Positions 1 to 9,610 of a stretch of 11,983 nt of DNA are shown here, one piece after another (position 1 is the first letter of the stretch; each line of letters begins with the position of its first letter). The DNA is from Hemicentrotus pulcherrimus (Eukaryota > Echinodermata > Echinoidea > Camarodonta > Strongylocentrotidae), in the NCBI GenBank assembly GCA_003118195.1, contig BEXV01000088.1:86348-98330 (forward strand), written 5' to 3'. Position numbers and translations under genes: made by a program. The notes below the pieces were generated by a model. The model was not told the DNA's origin. It worked only from the letters and a program-made list of their open reading frames with translations, and searched no databases.

Positions 1-177
1 TTTGTGTTTTGAGGAATCTTCCCAGGTTTTTAGTGTTTTACTGTAGATGACGATATGCTAAAAATAATTGCTCAAAAACGTTATTAAACGCTTAGTGTTT
101 GTTTTTCTTGATTATCAATATTGGCTGAATTGGTCGGGTTTTTTAAAATATTGTTTTGTGCATATACTTTTTTTATG

Positions 178-374
178 TAACGAAGGCATAATTTTGTTTA
201 AAAGGTCAAGCCTGTATTAACATACACACAGTCACACGCACGCACAGAAACCTACACACACACAAACACATAATCACACCCACATATATTATACACACAT
301 ACCTATATGTGTATGGGGTGTATAAGTGAATATTTATTACAAGTTTGACCTTTTAAACAAATGTGCCTTCGTTA
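178..374. mobile_element. Short terminal-inverted-repeat (MITE-like) element with CA-rich core
   Basis: The left arm (178-220, beginning taacgaaggc) pairs with the right arm (about 331-374, ending gccttcgtta). About 40 bases align with only a few mismatches and a two-base gap; both arms share the stretch tgtttaaaaggtcaa in inverted orientation. The interior (222-301) is imperfect CA repeat, followed by a smaller hairpin near 291-314. The terminal TA on each side could be a TA target duplication as made by Tc1/mariner-type transposases, which is inference. No coding capacity; it would be non-autonomous. Confidence 0.75.
222..301 (+). repeat. Imperfect CA microsatellite
   Basis: A run of CA/CACA units interrupted by g, t and aa, forming the core of the inverted-repeat element at 178-374. 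The purity is low, so it is an old or interrupted array. Confidence 0.8.
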
Positions 375-870
375 TCAAAACGCATTACTGTTTGATAAAT
401 GCATACTTCTACCTGAATATCTACCATCCTCAGAACTACAAAACATGTAAAATGTTATGATGCAGGTCTATATGAGGCTCAAAAGTACAAATCAGGGCAA
501 CGCTCTCCTCGATCGGATGTATGGAAGGGGGTGGCTATCCTATAACAGATCGTCCGGTCGAAGTAAAGGGATGGCACTCTATTCGGTTTGACGAGGACAA
601 CAGAAGGACGATGCTCTAGAGAAGACAGTTTGAGGTAAAATCAGTTAAACAGGATGTTCTGCATATATTGATCTCAATAACTTCCATTTGTGGATTAAGT
701 ACGTGGGAATTTCACTTTGCAAGATTCATCAATCACGATTGTGTAATGGAGAGCAGACGAATTGGTTTCCAGACAGTCAAATAACACTTTCAATGATTCC
801 TGTATAGATCTTTATTACAGAAATAATCTCACGCATTGAAATGTGCGTTCAATGTGAGCTTACAATAGTA
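375..870. other. Intergenic stretch, nothing recognised
   Basis: No open frame of note. The part at about 480-620 is less A+T-rich than its surroundings and holds two short open stretches in different frames, but each is closed by a stop within about 30 codons and neither resembles a known protein. Confidence 0.6.
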
Positions 871-1097
871 GGCCCGTTCACACACATTAGTGCCATTTGG
901 ATCGCGATGCCAAGGTCGAATTCTTTTTTTGTAACGATCGTTCACACATGTTTAAATAATTTAATGCGAATTGGATTGCGATGCAAACATTTTTTTTTTT
1001 TTTAGCCCATTCAAACACGGGAAAAATTCTCGCTCGACAGTAAGAATGTCCGAACTACGCATGCGTGAATCTCGACGGTGTATGCGCGCTTGGAATA

Positions 1098-1151
1098 GAC
1101 ATCCCATTGAAACGTGTGTTATAGAAGTAACACACATTTCTATGGGATATC
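1098..1151. repeat. Strong hairpin within a fold-back repeat
   Basis: The arms 1098-1121 and 1128-1151 are reverse complements at 21 of 24 positions, around a six-base loop (tagaag). The right arm continues into sequence related to the right half of the element at 2947-3082. Confidence 0.8.
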
Positions 1152-1190
1152 CTCGAACTTAGACTTATGACGGTTTTGAGAAGCAGGCCC
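1129..1190 (+). mobile_element. Half of a MITE-like repeat, related to 2947-3082
   Basis: This segment aligns with 3021-3083 over about 62 bases. Shared blocks include acacac-tttcta-ggga, gaactt and acggttttg, then a terminal cccc or ccct. The corresponding outer left arm is not recognisable beyond the hairpin at 1098, so this copy is truncated or strongly diverged on the left. Confidence 0.6.
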
Positions 1191-1290
1191 CATGGATAAA
1201 GTTAATCGATATTTGGTTTTCAATACCATTCACACACACAAACTATCGCGATTATTCTGAAAAATCGCAAGACTTATTGCGAATTGGAAG

Positions 1291-2946
1291 ATTAGTGAAA
1301 TTATTCTGTCCACAAACGCAAAAAATGGGGAAAAATTGCAATGCACAAATCGATTCATAAATCTCACTTTTTTAATGTAGGTGTGAGCGCCCCCTATATG
1401 AAAAGCAGTTCTAAGTTGAACAACCTGTCCGGGAAGCATCTTCCTTCCTTTCAATCTAATTGTGCATGTTAGAATAATCACCACATTCGCATCTTTAAAA
1501 GATATAATCCGTCTCCAAAACGACGATATCCCAACCTGATGTCTACAGCCAATCATTACAGCATGGCCTTTACAAGTGATATCAACAGGATTGTTCTTAT
1601 CGAATCAAACCTGGACGCAAGTACTGAAAATCTAATTACAAAATAGCAACATCTCGAGAACGATGAGTTTGGTAGACATTTTTATTGATAGCTTAGAATT
1701 TATCAGATTGAACTCAGTCTGTTGAATCAATTTATTTATTCAGTCTTAATTACAAATAAACAAAATGATTTAATTCTCTAATCATTAATGGTCTGATACA
1801 TCATACAACGTAATAAAACTGAGTCGTCATGAACCATGACAATTTTCAAAGCACAATTAAAATGCATCCTTTTACCTTGATGGTTGACGAACCATTACAT
1901 CTTGTATGTAAATGCTTTATGAAAAAATCATCAATCGTTATTTTAGGATTGGTGACATAGCAAGTAACTACAATACCTTACATTTAGAATAATTGTGTGA
2001 GCCATGAACTTCTTTCGAAATATATATAAAGCGAATAATTGTACGAGAAGCTTCTCAATGTTTCACTGCGGATGCTGTACGGCAAAATCAAGCGTTAAGT
2101 GGTTTACATTTAAAAACTGGTGAAAAATCACTATTAGACAAACATCGACCGTAGGTCAAATGTATTTTCATAGACGAGGTGAAACTCAATCAAGACAGGA
2201 ACAAAAACCGTAAGGGCAATTTTGAATAGCATGTTATATTGTTATATCCACGTTATATTTGAATTTGTCTTCGTCTGATTTAGTGACGATGACTGAGATT
2301 GTGTTGCTAACAACAATGAGGCGTATAGAAGTATTAAACAAATGGGCTTTAACCCATTCTAACTTAGCTTAATTTCTTAAAAAGAGACAAATCTGTATGC
2401 CAACTTTAATACATCTTGATTACTAAGGCATGTCGAAACATTTAGCGGCATACACTATTGTGTATCTAGATAAAAACTAAAAGAAACAAACTTCAATTTA
2501 CAACGTATAGCATCTTGCACTTTCCAAAAATGAAGATACTACTGCAAATAAAATTTCATTATTCGTTTCCGACAGTTCAATATACACTTTTGATATAGAT
2601 CGTTACAATTGGCATTGAAACGCATTCATCATAATTTAAAATAAATAAATTGCCCGACTGTTCAACATAATCATCAATAGGAAGCCCGTTTATACTGCTT
2701 CTTTCATATACTGTATATAACCTTACATAAACATTTATATCATGAAATTACTAGGATTCCATCCCTCAAATCAACATTATGTAAATATATTCTTTGTGTT
2801 TCTCTCTGTATTCTTTGTGTACGAATCATTTGCTTTTGATAGAGAATATTTGGTTTCCAATATTTTTGTTACTTGTATATGTAACTTTTTTTATATAAAT
2901 TAACTTGAAGGTAAAATGTTCTCATTCCATAACCACTCCTATACTT
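1291..2946. other. Intergenic stretch, nothing firmly recognised
   Basis: A+T-rich non-coding DNA. An open frame of 108 codons on the minus strand (1230-1556) starts inside the repeat cluster and has no recognisable domain. gcgccccct at 1388-1396 matches the core of the CTCF-type motif, which by itself is weak evidence. TATA-like runs occur near 2021-2030. No RNA gene is visible. Confidence 0.6.
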
Positions 2947-3082
2947 GAGCAATGTTTCACGAAACCGTTAACGTAGAAATTTACCGACAACCCATTAAAA
3001 TGAGTGTATATGAACATTTAACACACGTTTCTACGGGATGTCGTTGAACTTGTAATTAGGACGGTTTTGTGAAACAATGCCC
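2947..3082. mobile_element. 136-bp fold-back (MITE-like) element
   Basis: The two halves form an imperfect palindrome over nearly the whole length. Left terminus gagcaatgtttcacgaaacc mirrors the right terminus, whose complement begins gggcattgtttcac and continues aaaaccg. Pairing continues inward through ccgacaaccca (left) and gggatgtcg (right). No clear target-site duplication is seen. No coding capacity. A related half-copy lies at 1129-1190, so this is a dispersed family. Confidence 0.75.
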
Positions 3083-3502
3083 TGAACACCTTGACATTTA
3101 GAACATAAAATTACAGACTGTACAGGTAACAACCAAAACGTGCACATCATCTCCTTCTAATTCACGTGGCATTAGTCGCTATATTGCAAAAACGCCACGA
3201 GGGATTTAGGCAATCTTCATCAGAGGGGTATACACCAAATACACTAAACACTGAAGCACTGAAATGGCGCCATTCTTCATATAAATTACGCCCTGTAAAT
3301 ATGCCTTACAAATCTGTTAGATATCTTTAACATGACATGTAATAATGCGGTAAAAAAAGGTAATCTAAGTAGAATCCAGCTAGTTATTACTTGAATAAAT
3401 CAATTAGGATGGCATTATGTCTGGGAATAACTATGTACATAAATTTGTACTTCATCTGGACTTGGGAGGGGTAGGAAAAGGATGTAGCTTAAAAGTCTGA
3501 CA
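3083..3502. other. Intergenic stretch, nothing recognised
   Basis: Non-coding A+T-rich DNA with no open frame of note, no RNA gene and no clear repeat. Confidence 0.6.
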
Positions 3503-3505
3503 GAT

Positions 3506-3549
<44 letters not shown>

Positions 3550-3550
3550 G
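3503..3550 (+). repeat. GA microsatellite
   Basis: An almost pure GA array with interruptions at gata and gaaa near each end, including more than 12 uninterrupted GA units at about 3516-3543. It is a likely length-polymorphic locus. Confidence 0.9.
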
Positions 3551-4516
3551 GATAAAGAGATTGCATAAAGAGTACCAGATTACTAGCCTTTTCTCATATC
3601 AATCTTTAAAAATTAAAAAGCATTCCCTTATCCTGGATTTGAAGCAAATCGAACCAATCCCACTTAAAGACTTATGCAAAAAATGAATTTAAACGAACGT
3701 TACAATGTACAACAACAATAAACGTGCTTAGAACGTATATGTCTTGACAGCTTTTATGAATTTCATTTGTATGTAATTTATTTTGGAATCGGACTCGAAA
3801 AAAATTGAGATGAGTAGAGGATTGGGATGAAATTGAACAAGCATTTGAAGTAAGAAATAAATAGCCAACCTATAATATTCGTGTCCATCGTTACTTATGC
3901 ATTTAAACATTGATCGGGGTATGCGAAATCAAACGAAATCCTGAGTAAGCGGTGATTATAGAATGGATCATATTTTAATCCTATGGAAATATCAGGACAC
4001 AGTCTCACATTTAAACGAAAGCGGTTTAGCTACAAGTTCTCGTAATTTGTTTAATAGGATTTCTCTAATCGAATTATTGATCAACGAGAAGAATGATTTT
4101 CAAACAATTTTTTAAAATACAGTTTTATCAGCCAGGAAATATTTCAAATAAAAACTACTCAGTGGCACTCCTTTATCAGTTAGCAAGCCTCCCAAGCCCA
4201 GGCCTTTACACCCATTCCTCACATCGTCTGTAAATTTGAAAACGTTTGAAACCATGATCTACACCTGTTGATGTGTGCAAGTGTTATACATGTTTCGACA
4301 GGGCCGAGCTATCCCTTGCAATAATTATACACTTTCTTTTTAAAAGGAGGAGGAGGGGTACTCCTCTAAATCTGATTTGACTTCCAATTGCATTTGTATT
4401 GCTATACTGGTAACATATAAAGTCACAAAGTACAAGCGTTCTTTCCTTGCACAAAATACATTTTACGAACAGCTTCCAATACAGAGTACCTCAGCCTTGG
4501 CGCAACGCCCTCTCTT
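3551..4516. other. Intergenic stretch, nothing recognised
   Basis: A+T-rich, no supported gene. A short open frame on the minus strand (3728-3910, 60 codons) has no recognisable features. A purine run ggaggaggagggg lies near 4345-4358, followed closely by actcctct. Confidence 0.6.
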
Positions 4517-4542
4517 AAAAAAAAAAAAAAAAGGGGGGGGGG
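4517..4542 (+). repeat. A16-G10 homopolymer junction
   Basis: An uninterrupted run of 16 A (4517-4532) is joined directly to 10 G (4533-4542). Run lengths at such sites are often wrong in assemblies. Confidence 0.9.
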
Positions 4543-4706
4543 TGTTGAGCAATTTTCAAGTGGCGCTGGAGCATTATGATTCCACTGCCTATCTAATTAT
4601 ACCACTGATCGACATACAGCCGCCATGGTTAATTATTACTCAGTAATTATTGATTTGATAGATTTCGGCATATAAACCGCTATAAAATTTTTTTTTTTTT
4701 AATCAG

Positions 4707-4722
4707 CATTTGTTAACAAATG
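4707..4722. repeat. Perfect 16-bp palindrome
   Basis: CATTTGTTAACAAATG is a perfect inverted repeat, sitting just after a T13 run (4688-4700). The central TTGTTAACAA resembles forkhead/HNF1-type sites, but no gene is close. Confidence 0.6.
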
Positions 4723-7476
4723 AAAAATGGAAATACGGTCGATGTATCAGGGAATTTCAAAGTCCTTATACAGTATTGTGAATGTCGACTACATAGGTTT
4801 AGACTCTGGATAATGCCCCTGAGTATACCCATTCAATCGAATACAATAACACTTATTTCCTCAATATTTTCTTTAGTACTAGACATATTTGTTTAGCTAC
4901 GAGCAAAACTCCTTCTTCTAGTTACAAGTATTCAGTTCCACGATCTGCAATTGTAACATTTTAGGTTTGATACATGATTTATTAAAGCTAAATACATTAA
5001 ATATATAGTTTTCCATACTGTAACGGTTCAAAAGTTTCACTGAGTTTATTTTGCATTTGCATTTTGATAGATATTTGTTAACATCAGTACAGCAAGCATA
5101 TACATCGTAATACTTCCTAAGAAAAAAAAAGACACTGTTATTATGATGATTATTCATGTTATTCAACGGGGGCTCGAGGTTGGTAAAATATTAACATGGA
5201 TGCTTTTTATGCGATATAATTATGGATTTTTTACGAATATAATGGCTCTGCTGAAGTTGAACGTAATCCTTAATATCATGTTCAGTCAATTGGAATTGGA
5301 TCCTGTACATCCATTAAAACCTCATTATACATTCAGGTTTCACGTTTGCTAGGAAACCTGGAATATCAGCGTGTGTTGAAAGAGTATATTGACTAAATAG
5401 TAACATGTGTGTTACAGCTGTTCTCTATATTGGTTTTAAAGTCCCGGTTCAGAAGAATATGTGAAATTATCTTTCGAGAGAAAAGATAACATTGTTCAAA
5501 CGAAGTATATACTGTAAAATGATAATAAATCACAACCAGCATAGAACTACTAGTATATATAAAGCTCAAATGGAAATATTTCTATCTAGTACAGGTAAAT
5601 GTTAAGAGAGAATGATGGAGGATTAGATGAGAGATGTTTTTAAATATCTTTGTGATTCGTTAAGGGGTTTAAAACAGTAAAATATAACTCCAAACGGGTT
5701 TAGATCCACATAGTCAAAACAAGTCTTTTGCCGTTCCTGTGACTTTCTGAGGTGTAAAGATTGGTGAAACTATATTTTAGTTCATCTGTAATATCACAGT
5801 GACTAGTCTATGGCTTGATAGGTCAGCGGAGGAAGTGTCTCATTTCATCTTTTTGTGTTTAAATCATAAATAAATCAGCCTTATCAATTCAATAAAGAAA
5901 TGACATGGTTAAATATTTTGTATCTTTTTATTACTCTTCTTTATAGTACTACAATTTCATTTTACCACTCAAAATAGTGTTATCTTATGTTTGATAACCT
6001 CAACCTCTTTTCGATGAATTAATTGTTCAACTTCTTCACTGACGTACATGTATACTGCTACTTGAAAATTCTTTCTTAAAAAGAACCGATGAAGTATACT
6101 TAAACACAAACGTTAAACGATTAAGTTGAATGTGACAGTGTGACACAACGCTTCAAAAATAAGTAGAATCATTTGATTAATAGTTATAGAAAAATATTCT
6201 AAATATGACAATATACATCAGAATCGAGATTCAAGACTTCATTCCTCAAATATTGAATCAAAATATATTGGACCTTTTCGTCAGTGGGAACATTTTGCTG
6301 TTCAGAGAGGTTTGATAGATTTTCTTTTTAAAGGCTGTTTTGGAAGGCTTTCTTTTCTCTCGAACTGCTTCACCCTCAAAGTCTATATCTACTCGTCAAT
6401 AACGCATTCATGCTTTTAACTAACCCTACAAAAGTGGCATCGTTTTACAAACAAGAAAGTTTTTGCCATTATGTTTCCTGATTACTTTGAGGAAATGAGT
6501 ATCAAATACAAGCTCTCATTTCGTGTTTTACAGCATCGCAAAACCACTAGCTCTAATATAATAGTTTCATATTTTTTAGATCAGTAGAGTTTACTCTTTT
6601 GCATCTGTATTACTTGACATCCTGAATATGGGGCAAATATGCATATTGGGATCGGTAAAGGATATAAATGAATATTCCCGACTATAAATAGATAAATACT
6701 GCCTAAACCTATGATTGACATCATACACTCTAAAAGAAAATTGGGTAAAACTGACATAATTTTTGTTTGAAAAGGGAACATACATGTTGGATAAAAAAAA
6801 ATAACAACTGTTTTAGTGTATAGATTATGAATCAGTCGTTCTCAGTTAACCGTAACATGTATTCTGTAAATTCATTTACCACAATATTTCAGTAGCAATC
6901 AGTTATGCACTAGACAAGAATACAAATATTTACTGGGTTCATTATCACAATTCCCAGCATTCTTTGGCTTTCTTCAATCTAAAAAAAGTGTTGCGTAAAG
7001 AGCTATAGCTATGTGTATGTAAAATTAATATACATTTGATATCATCGATTTTCAAATCAGCGCTTCAGTCTATTTTACAAAATGCTCAAGAAAACATTTC
7101 GAGGTGTTGCTCCCTCAAAGGTTGCTGCACCAAGCACACAGGGTCCATCTTAAAATGATGAACGAAAGAAACGATGACAATGGTTATGCAGTAGGCTACA
7201 CTAATGGAAAACAAATCGAGGATGTAGTCCTTCGGGGTCACTTTATAGTGTTCGCTATTATCTCCAAATTTCAGTCACTGATGTTATAGTCTTTATCTAT
7301 TCATTGGAGTCTGACACAAGTTAGTGAAACTAGTTCCCAGAAATAACCTCGATACATTACCATGCAGCAACATAACACAAGATGTTAAGAATATCACCAC
7401 TGATACCGAGTTGCAACTCACTAAGAATTACAAAAGAAACTGCGTGATACGTGTTTCTACAATTTTTTTTGTGTTT
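4723..7476. other. 3' flank of the receptor gene, no gene recognised
   Basis: A+T-rich non-coding DNA downstream of the receptor. Its 3' untranslated region must lie at the right side. The nearest canonical AATAAA on the receptor strand is at 5927-5932, about 1.5 kb past the stop; the weaker variant TATAAA occurs at 7242-7247. Neither is convincing alone. A TATA-like run near 5553-5563 on the plus strand has no gene behind it. Small open frames here have no recognisable domains. Confidence 0.55.
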
Positions 7477-8928
7477 TCATCGCTTTTTCGGACGTCTACG
7501 AAAACCGAGCATCTTCTTAAAAGCTCGTCTAAAATCGCGGTTAAAGATAGTATAGATGATTGGATTCAAGGCACTGTTGCAGTATCCGATCCAGAAAAAG
7601 AAATCGAAGAGCAAACGTGGTATTTTACACGATGGACCACATAGAGCAGATATGACGTAAAGTTGGAAGAACGGGTACCAGCATGCGAGGAAGGTACCCA
7701 TAATGACTCCTAGAACTATAGTGGCTCTTCGGTCACGGCTCTGTGCCAGTCGTCTTTTCTGTTTCTCAATCTCGTGTGGATCAATGCGAGATGGTCGATG
7801 CTGCATCTGAGGGGTATCAGGCCTGAGATGGGTATCGCTTGCTCTCATCCCTGGTGGGAGAAGCGACGTCGAAGTCGTTATCGACGGCGGATGTAGCGTG
7901 TTTTCCGACGGGGAATGTGGTATCCGATCATGCGTACTGTCGACGTCCGGGTTACTACTGCTCGTTCCACAAGCCGAAGGGACAGGCCTCGCTATGTGCT
8001 CGTGGTCCACTTGCAAAGTAGCCATTTGTATATCAGGATCTGCTTTGTGTATCATTGCGTATGTTTTTCCATCAAAATTTGTACGATCATCAACGGATAT
8101 ACATTCAGACGCTATCATGTTTTTACCATTAGTGCGTTTCGATTTTCGAACAGTAGAGCGCGCTCTCCTTTTTGCTGCTAACCAAATTTTCCAATACACT
8201 ATCACCATGATAAACGCAGGAATATAAAAAGAGCCCATAGTTGAGTAAAGGATATATCCGATATCCTCGCTTATAACACATTTATAGTAACCATTGTCAC
8301 CCATTTTGATTTCTGATCTCCAACCAAAGAGCGGCGGAACTGAGATAACCATAGATAACAACCATACCATGAATATCATTGAACGGATCCTACACGGCTG
8401 GCGCCATTCCGCGTGCTTTATCGGTCTTGTTATAGAACAATATCGATCTATGGATATCAAGCATAGATTGAGTATGGAAGCTGTACAGGCTAAGACATCA
8501 AGGACAAGCCACAGAAGACATATGTGGTTTCCAAAGATCCAATGTCCAAGCATTTCATTCACAACACCCAGCGGCATGATGAGGATTCCTACCATAAGGT
8601 CACTCGCGGCCAGAGACACCAGGAACCAGTTCTGAACAGCCTGGAGTGATCTCTCCTTGAAGACTGCAATACACACCATAATGTTACCGATCACGATGAG
8701 GATGATGACTATTAAGGCCATGAAGGAGCAGATAAGTATCCGAGTCAAGCCGTATCCACTCGGCGGATACGGCTGCGGCGAGACATTAGAACCAGAAAGG
8801 TTATCATTTGCCGAATAGTTATTTAGAATCGATGCAGAGGAGAAAAGAGGGTCGTATTCGGCGAAATACGACGCGGGTGTTGTACCTGCCATCGTTTTAT
8901 TTGCAGACCACAAAATCCTCTGATACAT
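7477..8928 (-). CDS. Alpha2-adrenergic/octopamine-like aminergic GPCR, complete, single exon
   Basis: This is a 483-residue rhodopsin-class receptor for a biogenic amine, acting at the plasma membrane. Seven membrane segments lie at about residues 61-90, 98-124, 134-163, 180-203, 222-252, 398-428 and 437-461. Visible hallmarks are N82 (1.50), D110 (2.50), C137 with C217 (extracellular disulfide), the amine-binding D144 (3.32), DRY 161-163, W189 (4.50), S229/T230/S233 in TM5 (5.42, 5.43, 5.46), CWYP 416-419, Y424 (6.55) and NPIIY 455-459. The FFFWIGYCNS stretch of TM7 and the NRDFRRAFKKML helix 8 resemble alpha2-adrenoceptors closely. The third intracellular loop is long (about 253-397) and Ser/Thr/Pro-rich; the tail is short and basic. 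N37, N43 and N48 are N-glycosylation sequons in the extracellular N-terminus; there is no signal peptide. A single exon fits the mostly intronless alpha2 family. An in-frame TAG directly precedes Met1, so the frame cannot extend further. Met13 (start at 8892) has better context and may be the true start. Ligand (noradrenaline, octopamine, tyramine or other) cannot be settled from sequence; Gi coupling is inferred from family. Confidence 0.95.
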   Translation of the reverse strand: MYQRILWSANKTMAGTTPASYFAEYDPLFSSASILNNYSANDNLSGSNVSPQPYPPSGYGLTRILICSFMALIVIILIVIGNIMVCIAVFKERSLQAVQNWFLVSLAASDLMVGILIMPLGVVNEMLGHWIFGNHICLLWLVLDVLACTASILNLCLISIDRYCSITRPIKHAEWRQPCRIRSMIFMVWLLSMVISVPPLFGWRSEIKMGDNGYYKCVISEDIGYILYSTMGSFYIPAFIMVIVYWKIWLAAKRRARSTVRKSKRTNGKNMIASECISVDDRTNFDGKTYAMIHKADPDIQMATLQVDHEHIARPVPSACGTSSSNPDVDSTHDRIPHSPSENTLHPPSITTSTSLLPPGMRASDTHLRPDTPQMQHRPSRIDPHEIEKQKRRLAQSRDRRATIVLGVIMGTFLACWYPFFQLYVISALCGPSCKIPRLLFDFFFWIGYCNSALNPIIYTIFNRDFRRAFKKMLGFRRRPKKR

Positions 8929-9610
8929 CTAGTTCACCCTCCTCAGCAATATTATACGCTTCAAAAATTTGTATTCACCTCTCTTTTATAGATGATCATC
9001 ATGATGCTAACGCAATGTTTTAGCACACACGCCTCGGTAATGCATAGTTCATCGCCGAACGACAACTCCCTAGCTTTACATCATTTCTAACATCAAGCCC
9101 AAATTAGGAATGCGTTCCAAAAAAATTGTACGCAGCATACAGAAGTTTATCTAGAAAAATAAATAAAGTTCATTTCCTTTCAAATAACGTCGGGCGTCTG
9201 ACTCCTTACAGAGTCTTTATGAATGAACTAAAAATATCGCATGAAATCCCACTATTTGGGTGTCATTCTATAGGTTGTCAATGAGCAATCACAAATTAGG
9301 TCAGAATGATGTTTGACATAATGCGATCAATTTAGTCCCTAATGAAGAACTGCTGTTAGAGTCGCTGAGACAGCATGCTTCATCGTCTCTAAACCACATT
9401 AAAAGATATCATCTCTAATGATCTCATCACGCCGCTCCTCAACGAAATCAGAGGCGAGATATCTGTCGCGTCGTCTGGCTGAAAGCGAACATGTTTGCTT
9501 AGATAACAATTTTTCTGGGGGAAAATATATTTAATCACTGTCAGATCTCAATTCAAAAGCCATTTGGCATCGATTACTCACTCCGTGGCTGGCAACACCT
9601 TCCTGATTTT
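8929..9610. promoter_or_regulatory. Proximal 5' flank of the receptor gene
   Basis: Contains the candidate TATA box at 8983-8990 on the receptor strand. The leader between it and the start codon has no upstream ATG except Met1 itself, judged from the minus-strand reading. The remainder to 9610 has no coding signal; around 9420-9480 the sequence becomes less A+T-rich. Confidence 0.4.
8983..8990 (-). promoter_or_regulatory. Candidate TATA box of the receptor gene
   Basis: On the minus strand this reads TATAAAAG, a full match to the metazoan TATA consensus. It lies about 55 bases before Met1 and 90 before Met13 of the receptor. Initiation 25-31 bases downstream would put the transcript start near 8959-8965, giving a leader of roughly 30 bases to Met1 or 70 to Met13. 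No strong initiator motif is evident there. A start further upstream with a longer leader is equally possible. Confidence 0.4.

Larger units (their letters stand above)
871..1290. repeat. Cluster of degenerate 'ttcacaca / gcgatgc' repeats
   Basis: Related segments recur in the same orientation. cgttcacaca at 875-884 is followed by ttggatcgcgatgc at 897-910; cgttcacaca at 939-948 is followed by ttggattgcgatgc at 971-984. Weaker relatives are cccattcaaacac near 1006-1018 and ccattcacacacac near 1227-1240, the latter followed by atcgcgatt. A T-run occupies 990-1003. The pattern suggests decayed, nested copies of a dispersed repeat family. Unit borders are not clear. Confidence 0.5.

Noticed and set aside
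222..301. CRISPR-like or telomere-like array
   Set aside because: The units are simple imperfect CA dinucleotides without spacers; it is a microsatellite inside an inverted-repeat element.
480..640. Possible exon in a less A+T-rich patch, with an acceptor-like cag at 546-548 and donor-like gaggtaaaa at 632-640
   Set aside because: Between the putative splice sites I found stops in the frames read, and no protein similarity is apparent.
1230..1556. Minus-strand open frame of 108 codons
   Set aside because: It begins in a repeat cluster, has no recognisable domain, and its hydrophobic stretch reflects A+T-rich composition.
4918..5352. Overlapping open frames of 82 (minus) and 69 (plus) codons
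   Set aside because: Both lack any domain, have A+T-driven composition and no promoter context.
7324..8635. Several plus-strand open frames of 60-113 codons across the receptor
   Set aside because: They are antisense shadows of the receptor coding sequence, with no independent features.
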